Source: Fasciolopsis buskii (Eukaryota; Platyhelminthes; Trematoda; Plagiorchiida; Fasciolidae). Taken from it: a stretch of DNA of 64,000 nt. How positions within the stretch are numbered: the stretch's first letter is position 1; each line of letters opens with the position of its first letter. This document shows, piece after piece, positions 25,765 to 37,120 of the stretch. Position numbers and translations under genes: made by a program. The notes under the pieces were generated by a model, which had not been told where the DNA came from, did no database searches, and saw only the letters and a program-made list of their open reading frames with translations. The stretch spans positions 1 to 64,000 of the forward strand of contig LUCM01002940.1 of assembly GCA_008360955.1 (NCBI GenBank), read 5' to 3'.

Positions 25765-26744
25765 GTAAGTGACAACGTAAAAGGTAAGAGGTGCATGCAA
25801 ATTATTTCTAGTTCTTCGACTACTGTGTCTAGGTTTATGTATGCCCAAACAATCTAAAAGCTTTCAGACAATTATTCATTAGCTTCTTACTATTGTCCGG
25901 CAGTTATCGAAAGAAAAAAAGCACGAGCAGGATAACGGGATTTAATGGGCAATTTAGTATTCTTGTAGAAATTCTTTTTTCGACAAAGCAGTTGAGACTT
26001 TGCGTGCTGTGTGAAATGCTCGCGAAAGATTCCACTCTTTATGGGCAGAAATACTTGCCAACTAAGAAAATGAGTATGAATTCCTCCTCAGTAAGGGCAC
26101 CATAAAACCACCATAATCTGATACATGATAACATAAAGTGCTCAAAACGAATGGAATGGAATGGGAAAGATTTTCATCTTCAGTTCGCCAAACTTTGAGC
26201 ATCTAATTTTCTGGAAATAGTGGAAATGTTTGCAGAATTTAAGAAAAGTCAATGCCAAATGCAACACCAAATCAACATTTGCGTGATACTCCAGCTGAAT
26301 GGACATAAATAAGTCTGGTTTTGGGGACCGCCCAAGTTGGGAACTAATTTCCCCAAGTTGTGCATGATCTTGCATAATTCGTAGTTGATTGCGCACAAAC
26401 TGCGTAGTCCATTCAGACCAAGTTACTGGCTGCAGTTCACATGAACAGCATTTTTAGTGACATTTAAAAAGTGAACAGTAGGAATCACAAATTTGTTTAG
26501 AAGAGCCGGTATACTAGTTATTCGGGTAGGTTGATTACAAGGTGACAGGAATTTTGGTGCACAATGTACAGCTGGAGAAAGACTGAGAGTTGGTCTTGCC
26601 ACGAATTGTATCTTTATGATCAGTCATACTGAGAAGTTACGGTGTATCCGAGATGATAACGCACATGCACGCAGTTTCCTTGTCTTGGGTGAGGTCCATC
26701 GTGCAAAAGTAATCCCAGTGGGCAATGGCTGTTGTAGCACTCAC

Positions 26745-26838
26745 CGTTGATCCGATTATCTAATGGTTGATTGGTTGCGACAATGTTGCAACAATGAACT
26801 TGTGAAGAAAAATTTGGTCCTACCAAAGTATCATAGTA
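26745..26838 (-). CDS. Candidate internal exon, unknown protein
   Basis: The minus strand reads YYDTLVGPNFSSQVHCC ... NQPLDNRIN up to a consensus donor (AACG|GTGAGT). The acceptor is weak (AATCACACAG). The frame stays open beyond the donor to 26620. Unassigned. Confidence 0.2.
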
Positions 26839-27899
26839 CTGTGTGATTTTGATCATCGTGGATGCCCTAGGTTGTCGGAAAGTATCCAGTTTTTATGAGG
26901 GAGAACGCTGCTGGGTATTGGTTACTGAAGGGAGATTTTACAAACAACAGTGGGAAGACACCCCACTCACACCGAGAGGACATGCCCGACTGTCACAATG
27001 TAGACCAAGTGATCGCTGCGCGCACAAATAAGACAATGGTACATAACAACATAATCACAAATGTCGGAAAACCGATAATCCGTTTGTGACATTCCTATCA
27101 GCTTATTCTGCCTTTAACTGTTTAATGTTGGTGAATTTCAGAGAGCGACATTGGCCGACTTCCGAAGGAATGGGTCATTCAAACACGAATTAGTTGTTCG
27201 CAAAGTATTCCTAACGGCTCGTATGGAGATGCAAATTCTGAACAGATTGGATAACCCTTTTTGTTTTTCTCACCTTGACAACAGTGGTGGTCAAGCGGAA
27301 AAAGGTATCATCTATCATTCATACAAAATGCAGCGCTTATCGGAACGAAAACCAATAGGTGAAAACCTATTAACCACCGGTCTCATTGAGAACGAACTGA
27401 AATGTATGAACAATACTAGGGATTTTCGAGGCAAGGAAATTTCATGCGATTCGCAAAAACCACCGGGAATAAATACCAGGCAATGATATCCACGTCTAGA
27501 ATTTTAATTGATCAAAGACTTTTGATCTCAGGCATCCAGCATAGGCAATCATTCGTTCCGCCCAGGGATGTAAATTCGAACCACTCTGCAGATCTTTCGC
27601 ATTGTCTACTCATGTTAAATACTCTAAAGAAGAACTCGAATTACTCACCTGTAATAAGAAATCTCAAACATGATTAGTTTTACTGACTATCAGCCAGCAG
27701 GTAATACTAATTGTGTGTGAGAATGAAGGCAAAGGAAAATAGGTAATCAGTAATGGCCATTGAATTTCTTGACTCAAGATTTGAACATTTCGGATACAAA
27801 GCTTGTTGCTAGCACCACCCTGTCCTCTTCAGTTTATAGAAGGAATAATTACCATCCTGTGTCCAAATTAGTGCAACTTTGTTGAGTAAGAAGCGGGAA

Positions 27900-27990
27900 G
27901 TTGACAGTGAAGCGGTCAACATGGCGCCCTAATCCGAAGGTCACGTGTTCGAATACTCCCGCTAAGGATGAACTCACCCACCTGGTAGCC
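27900..27990 (+). mobile_element. tRNA-derived SINE head
   Basis: GTTGACAGTGAAGCGGTCAA resembles an A-box region and GTGTTCGAATACTCC a B-box, spaced as in a tRNA. A short body follows (CTAAGGATGAACTCACCC). Confidence 0.45.
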
Positions 27991-28755
27991 CACTGTTGGC
28001 CGCGACCCTCTTCCTAAAAATGATCAGTATTGTTGTTTCAATGGTAAAGAGTGTTCATGACAAAAAACAAGCTCCATTTACCACCATGTTCATATGGTGG
28101 TTGTTTTCAGCATGCCAAAAACTTAATTTCCTTTTATAAAATTATCATCGCGCATCTCGACGATCCTGACCAGATAATACCAAATTTCACGTACTATTTG
28201 ATAATCGTTTATTCTGATCATTATTTGTTGACAGTTTTAAGCCTTGCATAATGGCTACCGAGAAAATATTCCTTTCTTTGTCACTACCAAGGTGATTCGC
28301 ATTTTCCAGCATTGAGGTTTGCAGACTGAAATGATGGAACTTTAACAGAAATTGCTTAACATAGTGTCATCCAAACTAAGTTGGAAGACAAAAACGGAAT
28401 CGTTTGACGGAGGCGGTGACCACCAAGGATGAGGTACTAACCGTTTTCAAAAAAGGAATGAAAATTAATGGAAACAATTACACTCTAACTTCATTTAGAG
28501 TGATAATCAATAAAAATTAATTATGAAAACAATGCGTACGTCCAAAAGTAAATCCGTTTCAGTTTGGCATGAATAAGCGAATAAAAATTACCAACACCGT
28601 TTTGATTACGAACGAGGTGGTACACAGACCGATAGACAAAAAATCGAATGCAATACACGACTGGCGGATTCCGACGGACTGAAAAAGCAGTGCTGCTCTT
28701 CTGGTCAGCCAAGCACAAGTTCCTTTGAGTGACAGTCAAAATAGGTCCTGAATGG

Positions 28756-28809
28756 TTAAAAGCAGTGGCCGGCCATGAGCTGCCAGTTTTGTGCACGGGG
28801 TTGCAAAGG
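28756..28809 (-). CDS. Candidate terminal exon, unknown small protein
   Basis: One of the best acceptors in the window (CTGCTTCTTACTTCTGCAG) opens 17 codons plus TAA in phase 0 (PLQPRAQNWQLMAGHCF). It joins the exon at 28899-28955 in phase across 89 nt. From the same acceptor, a different phase stays open for about 95 codons (through 28521) with several Cys, so the real reading is uncertain. Confidence 0.33.
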   Translation of the reverse strand, partial: PLQPRAQNWQLMAGHCF

Positions 28810-28898
28810 CTGCAGAAGTAAGAAGCAGGAAATTTGCGTAGTGTCGGAAACTGCAACTGCATATTTTGAAGAAACATGTTTTTTTTCGGAGAACTTAC

Positions 28899-28955
28899 CT
28901 CTTTTGGTTGACTGCAAACTAAAAACGATTCCAAGTTGACAAATTGCCAGCTAAG
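28899..28955 (-). CDS. Candidate internal exon, unknown protein
   Basis: Strong acceptor (CCCAATTTTTAACAG), 19 codons in phase 0 (LSWQFVNLESFLVCSQPKE), strong donor (AAAGAG|GTAAGT). The other two frames contain stops, so the phase is determined. No family recognised. Confidence 0.4.
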
Positions 28956-29070
28956 CTGTTAAAAATTGGGACCACATGTAAAAAATTCATTACGGGCAGT
29001 TAATATGAACGTGTTCTGTCCACTGATTGTTATTATTCATCATATGTTCTCATTTGTGAGTCCCGTGTAT

Positions 29071-29089
29071 GTATATATATATATATATT
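29071..29089. repeat. (TA)n microsatellite
   Basis: GTATATATATATATATATTT. Confidence 0.9.
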
Positions 29090-29422
29090 TAAAAAATCTA
29101 AAGTCTAAAAGAACGTGGTTTCAACCGCTTGAATGATGATGCCATTTTATATAGCCCTGTAGAGTCCTCGACCAACTGCAGTTCTCGACCATCAACCGTT
29201 GCATAAATGTAGTGAGAACTGTTTTCAAGCAATGTATTACAGATTATTCTTACTCCCGTCACCAATATAACATAATTCAGAATCACAGATTAGCTAATCC
29301 GACTTGGACACGATAAAATCTGTCAGTTATGCAACTTCTACTCAGTAAAAATAATGAAGTTACTTGTCTCTCTGTGTGTGTATCAGTCCTTGTTATTTCT
29401 CTGTTCTGCTTTTCCATGCAAG

Positions 29423-29534
29423 CCGTGAATGCCACTTGTTTGGACCTGACCGTCAAACCTGTGGCTTTGAAACCGTCGAGGAGGCAGCAGAGTCTATTGC
29501 ACTCACGAAAGTGAAAACGAATGGTTTCTATCAG
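29423..29534 (+). CDS. Candidate exon, unknown protein (GPDRQTCGFETVEEAAE)
   Basis: A long pyrimidine-rich acceptor (GTTATTTCTCTGTTCTGCTTTTCCATGCAAG) opens 37 codons and ends at CAG|GTATTC in phase 0. The peptide (ECHLFGPDRQTCGFETVEEA, then AESIALTKVKTNGFYQ) is hydrophilic, evenly composed and has a likely amphipathic helix. The competing frame continues past the donor. No family recognised. Confidence 0.4.
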
Positions 29535-29621
29535 GTATTCCCTTGATCATGATGAGAAATCCTGTTTGTGTTGGTATTTTTATATGAGTGTGTGCGTGTA
29601 CTTCTTTGGGATTTGACGAAG

Positions 29622-29693
29622 AAAGTAGAAAAGCAAACCAAGTTATCAAGTACATCTGTTGATTTTTTTCTCTTTAAACACTATAAGAGAACG
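29622..29693 (+). CDS. Candidate exon downstream of 29423-29534
   Basis: 24 codons, phase 0 at both ends (KVEKQTKLSSTSVDFFLFKH YKRT), joining the previous exon in phase across 87 nt. Donor ACG|GTAAGC is good. The acceptor (GGGATTTGACGAAG) is only fair. The T-rich run inside the exon (29660-29674) could instead be the pyrimidine tract of a later acceptor. Confidence 0.28.
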
Positions 29694-30679
29694 GTAAGCG
29701 CTCGTTGTTCTGTCTTGACTCTAGCACTGTCTAGGTTTGAAAACATTCAAGATTATTGTGTACATCGAACGTTTTTGCCCTGGAAACTCCAAATTCCGTC
29801 GGCTAATTGTGAATAAAATTCGAAAATTTGTGTTGATTACCCCTGTGACGTTTTGACCATTTTGTAATAACAACCAGTCTAATTTGTGTCAATGAAACCT
29901 CGTTTACTGTTAGAAACCGTGAGTGAATTAATTTGAAGCCATTATGTTTATCTGTTTGAAGAAATTAGAGCAACGTTTAGTCTGTGGAATTTATGGATGG
30001 GAATGTTTGTGACAAATATGTAATTCGGAGTTGTCTGCTCAGTCGGTTTAGTAGTATTTGTTGTGAATTAACCTTAAGAGTCCTCTAATTCCAGAAAGTC
30101 CAATTCCAGATCAGATGGTCACGTGGTCGGCAGCCGACAATTTACTTCCACCTTACCTCCTGCGACTCCATGTTGTTCTACACCAATTCAATTGTCTGAG
30201 CCATGGTTGCCCCAATTAGATCCTGAGAACTAGAGCTCGTGCCCCTTCCAGTGCATTCAAACGTGAAACACGAAGAAAAACAGCGCTTGGGCTGTGAAAG
30301 TAACCCCGTTTTGTTCGTACGCAAGTGGACAGCTTGTCAACGACAGGGCCCGTAGGAAGGGCAAAGACAGCAAAGAATGTAGCGATTCCTTCTGTTGTTT
30401 TCGTGCATCATTTTACTTCAATCCTACCTGTTCTGAATGTGGCCAGTTAAAACATGTTTCACTTCTAGCAACTTCATTCGCCTTTGATTAGGTAAACGAC
30501 TACTTCCGGATCCTTGTTCCACTGAACATTAACAATCGAATAATATCTATGCACTATTGTACCAGTTCGCGAAAAAGCATAATTTTCTCTCTTCCTAGTT
30601 ATCGTATCACTTCACTCTGCCCAAATGACTGTTTGCTTTTCTAAGTCCCTCCCAAGGATTTTCGAGCTGTGTCTGTTAA

Positions 30680-30738
30680 TCAAAGCTGATTATTGCTGGC
30701 GGCACCCGTTTTATCATTTGGCATCTCCGTCTTATTGA
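30680..30738 (-). CDS. Unknown gene A, terminal exon
   Basis: Acceptor GCCGTTTGCATACAG; two bases complete the previous codon, then NKTEMPNDKTGAASNNQL and TGA. The hydrophilic tail continues the character of the preceding exon. The intron (30739-30784) would be 46 nt. An alternative acceptor 17 nt upstream (ATTTATAG) also gives an open, more basic tail. Confidence 0.35.
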
Positions 30739-30784
30739 CTGTATGCAAACGGCACCTATAAATATTTATTGTAAGCACACATAC

Positions 30785-30946
30785 AAGGAAGGTTGTCAGC
30801 TTCATGCTGAGGCTCTAAGCTGCGGAATTTGATTTCTGGAGCCGCCGGTTTTACTTCCGAGCGGGTACTACTTTTAAGCTCCGATATCCAATATTTCAGT
30901 TCGGTTCCACCCAACACAAAACCCCACGGAAGACCTGTGAACTCAA
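30785..30946 (-). CDS. Unknown gene A, internal exon
   Basis: Phase 1 in and out, 162 nt, acceptor CCGACCTATGCCAG, donor CTT|GTATGT. The peptide (EFTGLPWGFVLGGTELKYW, then ISELKSSTRSEVKPAAPEIK and FRSLEPQHEADNLP) has the composition of a soluble segment after a hydrophobic stretch. On the opposite strand a 60-nt piece (30900-30959) between TTTCAG and TCG|GTAAGT is a rival exon; the minus reading is preferred because its phases join on both sides. Confidence 0.42.
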
Positions 30947-31419
30947 CTGGCATAGGTCGGTAAGTATCAACGGTATATTTATCGAAATGTCATGAAAATA
31001 ACGGAGCAAACAGAGAATCTGTCCATTGCAATACTATACTGAGTTCTTCTAAGTTAGGAGTACATAGTTGTTGCCAGTGAAACAAATTGCTCTTCCAACT
31101 TTTAGCACAACGTACAGACCGAGCTACAGTGATAGATCATGTGATTAACACAATTCGAACACGATTCATGATACTCATCTATTAGAGTAACACTTTGGTC
31201 CAATTTCCACAACGGTTTAGTTGCAGCAGTATCACCTTTGATGCGGTTTTATCAGCAAAATGGATTGATATCTCCTTTCCCCACCCCATTCCCGGGTACC
31301 GCCGTTAGAAAAGTTTGTACCTGGGACAAAATAAAGGATTTGAAGATGCAAGCATCAGTTATATAAAGCACTATCATTCTATTTGGTAATCGATTGACCA
31401 GTTGGTGATAACACCCAAT

Positions 31420-31530
31420 CACTTACGAAAAACCACGAGAAAACTAACTTTGGAACCGCTTCACCCCTGTTGGTATTCATCAGCGTCTCTTAACCACCAC
31501 GTCCAAAATGAGACACGAAATTGGGACCAC
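31420..31530 (-). mobile_element. Decayed tRNA-derived SINE
   Basis: On the minus strand, a B-box-like GATTTGAAACCAG is followed by CTGATGAATACCAACAGGGGTGAAGCGGTT, in the order seen in the copy at 54303-54482. Confidence 0.4.
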
Positions 31531-31791
31531 TGGTTTCAAATCAACCAGGATAGTCGAAAGCCTATATGAGCTGGCTGTCAGTGGCTCACCAAATATTAAC
31601 ACTAAATAACCCCGACATGTTTGTTTAATTTCACAGGCTACTTCTCTCTAACTGATCTACTTCTATGTGATGCAGCATTTCACTCCCTTGGAGTTGAATA
31701 TATCATAAAAGCCTCTTACTCTTGACCCCTTTGACGATTTGGTTTCAATGAATAACGCAAAAATAGCTGTTTTGCAGATGAAAACACTTAC

Positions 31792-32001
31792 CTATACACC
31801 GAATCAGAAATGCCCAGGTGGCCAATAAATAAAGATGATTGATAATAAGAGTGAATATTTGTTTGTTTTCATCCTCATCGCTGTGTGATTCGGGATACAC
31901 TTTTTGACGGTACCGGACGTGGATGCCACTGCTGCACCTCTGAATCCTGCTCTTGTCGGTCGCTTCTTCATTCGATAGCCTTTTTGAATAAACCTGACTG
32001 T
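31792..32001 (-). CDS. Unknown gene A, exon with hydrophobic segment
   Basis: Ends at a consensus donor (ATAG|GTAAGT) in phase 1 and joins the exon at 30785-30946 without a frame change. It has an acidic-basic N-terminal part (RLSNEEATDKSRIQRC ... PESHSDEDENKQ) and then about 22 mostly hydrophobic residues (IFTLIINHLYLLATWAFLIR), a possible membrane segment. The acceptor chosen is ATATCTGGCAG. The frame is open further to 32086, so the true 5' limit could differ. No family recognised. Confidence 0.42.
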
Positions 32002-32126
32002 CTGCCAGATATATTACAATTTGGTTAATGGGTTCATGATAAGTTGAAAAGGTGCTACTATCATCTCGTATTATAACAACTTTCATAATCAGTTAGCAGT
32101 CCACTTATCGATGGATGTGTTACCAC

Positions 32127-32139
32127 CTGTTTTGAGCAT
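32127..32139 (-). CDS. Unknown gene A, possible initial mini-exon
   Basis: ATG CTC AAA ACA G in a favourable context (ACCATGC), with donor CAG|GTGGTA in phase 1, matching the exon at 31792-32001. At 13 nt it is highly speculative. An alternative start is the open frame at 32158-32388. Confidence 0.2.
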
Positions 32140-33099
32140 GGTTATTTGAAGATATTTTTACATAAATACACTTAAATATGTCACAACGACTTTGTGCACT
32201 TTGATGAAATACAGGAACGTCTCGTCATTAAGTCGCCTGTGGACATCGACATGTTTAGCAACCCTAAGACAGCGTTCCCATACAATCGAGAATATTCGAA
32301 CTTTATCGCTAACAACCGCATGAACTATTGTCCTAGCATATGCCACGCAAAAATGTAGTGGTCCGATAAGAGGTGACGCAAGTGGCATTTCTAATTTTTA
32401 CTCGAGATGTATCACATCACTGTTCAAGGTCATAGGCTTGTAGGCCTGCATAGCAAACCACGTATTTGAAATTAGATCTATAACGCCACATGTCAACCGG
32501 ACTCCATTCAGACCTCCTCGGTTGAGAATCCAAAAGTATCACAATAGTCGGTAAGCATCAAAAGGTAAAACCGTGGGAGGGGGCTAGTTTAGCGCTGAAT
32601 TAAAATTAAGCATCGGACCGTATGAAAATCCTTTTGATTCTAAAATCTACACCCGTAAAATTCTCTTGGGATGGAGCCTGTCGTGCCCCCAATTGCGCGA
32701 CCATTCCAAGACGAAAACCCACCCACATATGCGCCCACATTCACGTGCCTGCTCATTCATGCAAATGCTACCGCAACCCTTGTTATTCGTTGTGAATGCA
32801 ACTGTGAATATTACTGATTTGCAGACCTTTGTGCTGCTTCCTTGTCATTTGTTCATCGATGAGCCGGTAGTTGCCAGTACGACCTTTGGAGCTTCATGTG
32901 ACGCTAGATTCGTGCGTCCGCTTGCGCGATCGCGTTGGTGAAGACTGACAGCCTTTAAAACTGTTTTGAGTAAGTCCCAGCCTTCTTGGTGTGTGATCTG
33001 TTTCGATCTTGTTCTTTGACTGATTTTGAACCCACTCAGTATTTCATAGTCCTTTGAAAGAGTGATTTTTCTAATTTCCATGAAATATTTATATTTACA

Positions 33100-33960
33100 G
33101 TTTATATCTAGGTCAGGGGGACTCCTGTCTCGTTGTTCTCACCTTCCTTTTAGGCAAAGTGTTTGTTTTACAACAGTGTTTGCCCCAATTTCACTGATTG
33201 TCCATTGCCTTCATTTCATAGGCATTATCATTACCTGCCAGACTTCTGCCCGGTTCTCCTCGGTTTCCAATTTAGTCAATCGCCTTACACGACTAATTGA
33301 ACTCTATACAAAAAACAAAAATTTATGGTAAACTCGGTCATGCCACTGAACTTATTCTGGTGTCTACAGACATCTTCTGTATATTTATGAATACGATCAA
33401 ACAACACGAAGACGGCGTTGGATAGAAATTCTGCATTGTTGGGCTAGTTGCTGGATTTATCCAGCTGACAGTTGACTATCTACAGTCAGTTCCAACGATT
33501 TGCCTGCCTGCAGCTTCTCCCTTCGCTAGTTCAGTCAGTCGCCTACGGTCTACCAGTCTAAAGTTTGCCGACCTTCAACCACCTTGTCCCTGAAGTTGTC
33601 CAATTTGCTTCGGGTTAATCAACTCCTCAGTTTTTCATGTCTGAGCAAAAAAAGATTGAGAAAAACTCCCCGGTTATTCATTTTCACGTGTTTATCCATT
33701 CCCAATATGTACAGTCTTATTTCGTTACCAGCCTCCCGGGATATCAGTCTTCTGGACACTGAATTTTTGGGCATCGCTTCTTTTGTCTGCTTCCACCTAC
33801 GGGATGCTGTTTTTACAACTCTTTTTATTCTCATCTTGGTATCTTATCTTTAGTCTTGTTTTATTTGGACTTTATTGGCTGATCGTGGACTTTTATCCGG
33901 TCACGTTGACATTTATTCCGCTGAATAGCCTTTTTGGTCCTCTGCGCTAAAATCTTGGAG
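33100..33960 (+). other. Pyrimidine-rich, strand-asymmetric stretch
   Basis: The plus strand is strongly C+T-rich (blocks such as CTTCTCCCTTCGC and CTTTTTATTCTCATCTTGG). Frames on either strand are open for 70-90 codons because of this bias, not because of recognised domains. It could be an old element's untranslated region or a long intron tract. Confidence 0.3.
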
Positions 33961-34682
33961 TTTGGTGGGACCAGACGTGCAGCAACCCATTTTAATGCAA
34001 GTCTTCTTCAACGGGTATTCATGTTTTTTGTTTGTCATACTGTCGATTATTCTCCCCGCAATCGTGAATGTTGTGGGAGAAATGTCTTTCTGGTATCATT
34101 GGGTTTATGGTGTTCGAGGTTATGCTGTTACTTCGTACTTGATTTATTGTCCACTAGTTCTGTCATACACATTCGCAGCAATGTCTTTTGACTGAAGTTT
34201 ATTTCGGGAATCGCTTTGCCAGTGATTCTCGTTTGTGTGTCCATGTTGAGAATGTCGTTAGTCGTTCATCGTAGCAATTTGAATGATATTTTATTCTGTA
34301 CAACGTCACCGAACATCGATGTGCGCGTGTTACATTAAGGAGCAAAAACATTCCCTCGAATCAATTCTTACCTGGATTCGCTGTTCTCATAAGTGTCTGG
34401 TAAACGAACAATGGGCCTGTGTAGCAGTATTTTCTGTGGGACGGGTGAAGTTGATTGATCTGTAATATTAAAAAGATATGAAACCGCCAAGAGGTGATAT
34501 CGAATGTGTTCAGCATCAGTACAAAAGCACAACTTAGTTAGGTTGAAGAGTTACAGATTCTATGAATTTTAAGTTTGAATATTGCTTGAATGACCAATAC
34601 TTTGAAAACTTGGTAGGGCAATTTGTGACAGTACAATAATTTCGAATTTCCACAAACTGTATTGTAGTTCCCGAGTACAAAG

Positions 34683-34760
34683 GCCGGTCAGTTGATAGTG
34701 AGCGGATCCGAAAGGCAAACAGCGTGTCGTTATTTGAATCCCCCTATGAGACGTCGATAT
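34683..34760 (+). mobile_element. Decayed tRNA-like SINE head
   Basis: GGTCAGTTGATAGTGAGCGG (A-box region) and GTTATTTGAATCCCCC (B-box region) at tRNA-like spacing; similar to 27900-27990. Confidence 0.4.
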
Positions 34761-35023
34761 TCATTACGGTTCCTGCAGAACGGCTTTATTACATTACATA
34801 TATCGCGTAGTTTTCGTTTGAATTTCTTGCCACGACTGCGATCGACTTAAATATGTGGACATTCGATAGGAACAAACAAGTAGGAAGTTAACTTTCCCTA
34901 TCTAGTTTTGGTGCACTATTGTTGTGTTTTGGTCACAACCGTAAGTACAAACAAAAAAAGGACAGCCATGCAGTTAACTTCGTCACATAAGAATGAGTTG
35001 CTTATGGTCTTGTTATAATATAC

Positions 35024-35071
35024 TGACGGCGTTCCTTGCTCTATCACCGACAAGCCTCCGATCGACGTGTT
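35024..35071 (-). CDS. Candidate internal exon, unknown protein
   Basis: Strong acceptor (TTACCATACCTTCTGCTGCAG), 16 codons in phase 0 (NTSIGGLSVIEQGTPS), donor TCA|GTATAT. The frame stays open to 34916 and there encodes a hydrophobic stretch (CMAVLFLFVLTVV), so the donor choice is open. Unassigned. Confidence 0.27.
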
Positions 35072-35578
35072 CTGCTGCAGAAGGTATGGTAAGCTTGGCA
35101 CCCTTTAAAATTCAAACGGTAAATTTTCTCAATTCATACTGTGCCAAACAAAATGTATTCCTTCCTGAATCGTCGACGTTTGATGCCAGTTGGGCACGGT
35201 GGACAATTCTACAGGGGACATTTTGTGGCCACTAGATTAGTTGTAACATGGTTACAAGATGATTAGATATAGTTGATTAAACCATCTTATTGGTATTTCT
35301 AAGCAAATGGAGGACGAAAATGAACTCCTTAAAATGAACCGTGGCAGTGGGAAGGCACTGATTCCACGTGATATTTTCTGGTGCTACTCTAGTGTTCAGA
35401 ATTCTGCAATTGCCTCACATGTGAAGGAAATGAAAACTGACAGGCCAAAGAAAATGGCTAAAACATAAGCCTTCACCTTATATTTTTCTGACGATCAACA
35501 TCTCGACTTTTGACTGTGCATTTAACGCTCTAGACCCCAACAGCAAAATTCCCAATCAAAGACGAGACTGAGCATCGG

Positions 35579-35877
35579 CTATTCGGCTTGGATTCCTCTT
35601 GAAATGCTCGTAAATGACCATGAGTCACACAAAGTCTTGCTGTAGTGGTCATGCAAACTACCTTCTCGCTGAAATACAGGACAAAGGCAAACGCCTGGAC
35701 CCCTCCATTGGATTGACTGATCTTCGTAAATTAATCTAGGGAAGATGGTCAACTCCTGATTCCAAACCAGTGGGCGGTATGTGATGCCTATGTCTGTATG
35801 CTCACTGCAGTCTTTGGTGGAAGGGTATGCTGGACATTTAGGGTGTTTAGCCCCATTCAAAGGCAACATGAACCGAG
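35579..35877 (-). CDS. Candidate terminal exon, Cys-containing unknown protein
   Basis: 99 codons including the stop, in a GC-richer patch. It opens after GATGACTTATAG in phase 1 and so joins the small ATG exon at 36131-36164. The peptide (RFMLPLNGAKHPKCPAYPST ... SISRGIQAE) has six Cys and many aromatic residues. The acceptor lacks a pyrimidine tract. No family recognised; an old repeat fragment is the main alternative. Confidence 0.27.
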
Positions 35878-36130
35878 CTATAAGTCATCAGTCCACAGTG
35901 GGTTGCGTGGCTCTTGGGCCGTCCTGCTATCTTGTGAATCAGACCATTTGGTCATAGGCTTGGAGTGGGGATCCTTAAGTCAACATTCTTCGGCTTGAAC
36001 AACCGGGTAGTACATAGCCCAGAGTCATGGGTCCCCATAGATAGCTGCTGAAATCAAGATGGCGGATAGGAAAGCTATCATGTGATGAACTAAAAACATG
36101 TTTTCGATTTGTTTTCTTTTTCTAACTCAC

Positions 36131-36164
36131 CGGTTTCGGACTTCCCCAAGTTCTCATTGTCCAT
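36131..36164 (-). CDS. Candidate initial exon (MDNENLGKSET)
   Basis: ATG in a good context (GTCATGGAC), 11 codons, consensus donor ACCG|GTGAGT in phase 1. Joins 35579-35877 in phase. Immediately upstream lies the TA repeat at 36176-36219. Confidence 0.25.
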
Positions 36165-36175
36165 GACCCATGCTC

Positions 36176-36219
36176 ATATATATATATAAAAAATATATAT
36201 ATATAAAATATATATATAT
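36176..36219. repeat. Compound (TA)n/A-rich microsatellite
   Basis: Three TA runs separated by AAAA blocks. Confidence 0.95.
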
Positions 36220-37120
36220 CGTACACAATCACCATGAGTTTCGTTAGCCACAGCCACTTTCCTGAAAATTATACATTTGGTCATACCAGTTAGCATCGAT
36301 GTCAACTACTCTTCTAGATCAGCTTCTCGGGACTGCTTGCAAAGTTGGCTTGCAATAAAATTTACAAAGAATAAACTTATCACACCAAGAAGAAATACAG
36401 TAGCCACCATTAGAAACAGCAACTGTGATTGCCATGACGGTTTAAAAAGTGTTCCGGAATCGACTGTTTATTGCTGGTTGGAATCGATGCACATACCACA
36501 GGAAAGAAAACACTCGGGGGAGCCGAACAACACGCTTCACACTCCTGTCCGAAATTATCATACTTTCTAACACGTGCAGTATACCAAATTCAAGGCTGGA
36601 TAAGAACCGGATGTATAAGTGCATTACAAACGCTTCAGACTGGGGTAGCTATCTCAGTTGGTATTCAGTGGTTAACGGCTATACGACATAAAGACTGTAA
36701 ATGATTTACACTCATGTACTGACAAAAAGCCCATAGGATCAAGGCGAGAGTTGGTGCTAGCTTTTGCAAACTATTTAACTTTTGGAAGCAATCCAAATTA
36801 ATCTGATAACTGAGAAATACAGGTAAAATGATTAAATACGAAAAGACCGAAATAAATTGACAGATGCTGTTCGGGAAGTACTGGACTACTCAGTATTGAT
36901 GATAAAAGTCAATAAAGCTAATCTATTTAAGCCACTGAGTGATTTGGTTTATTGATTGTAGTCATCTCGTCTCATTCTGGATGCTTCAGAAGTGCAGGCT
37001 AGATTCAGAATGCTTTATGGAATGTGCTTACCAAAGTGACAGAGGTGATCACCACAGGTAGCAGCGGGCATCTCCTTTGTCTTATTGGAGAATTCTAATT
37101 AAATTCCTCTGAACCCTTAG

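Larger units (their letters stand above)
25765..28755. other. Unassigned, with SINE head and scattered open frames
   Basis: 27130-27486 (+) follows an AATTTCAG acceptor and is open in two frames; neither carries a motif. Nothing else could be supported. Confidence 0.35.
32140..35023. other. No further supported gene
   Basis: Besides the pyrimidine-rich stretch and the SINE head, 32158-32388 (-) is an open frame with a fair ATG context but no good donor. 32666-32941 (+) is open and His/Cys-rich without motif. Confidence 0.35.

Noticed and set aside
30900..30959. Plus-strand 60-nt exon with TTTCAG acceptor and GTAAGT donor
   Set aside because: No partner exon joins it, and the minus-strand exon over the same bases fits a multi-exon phase chain.
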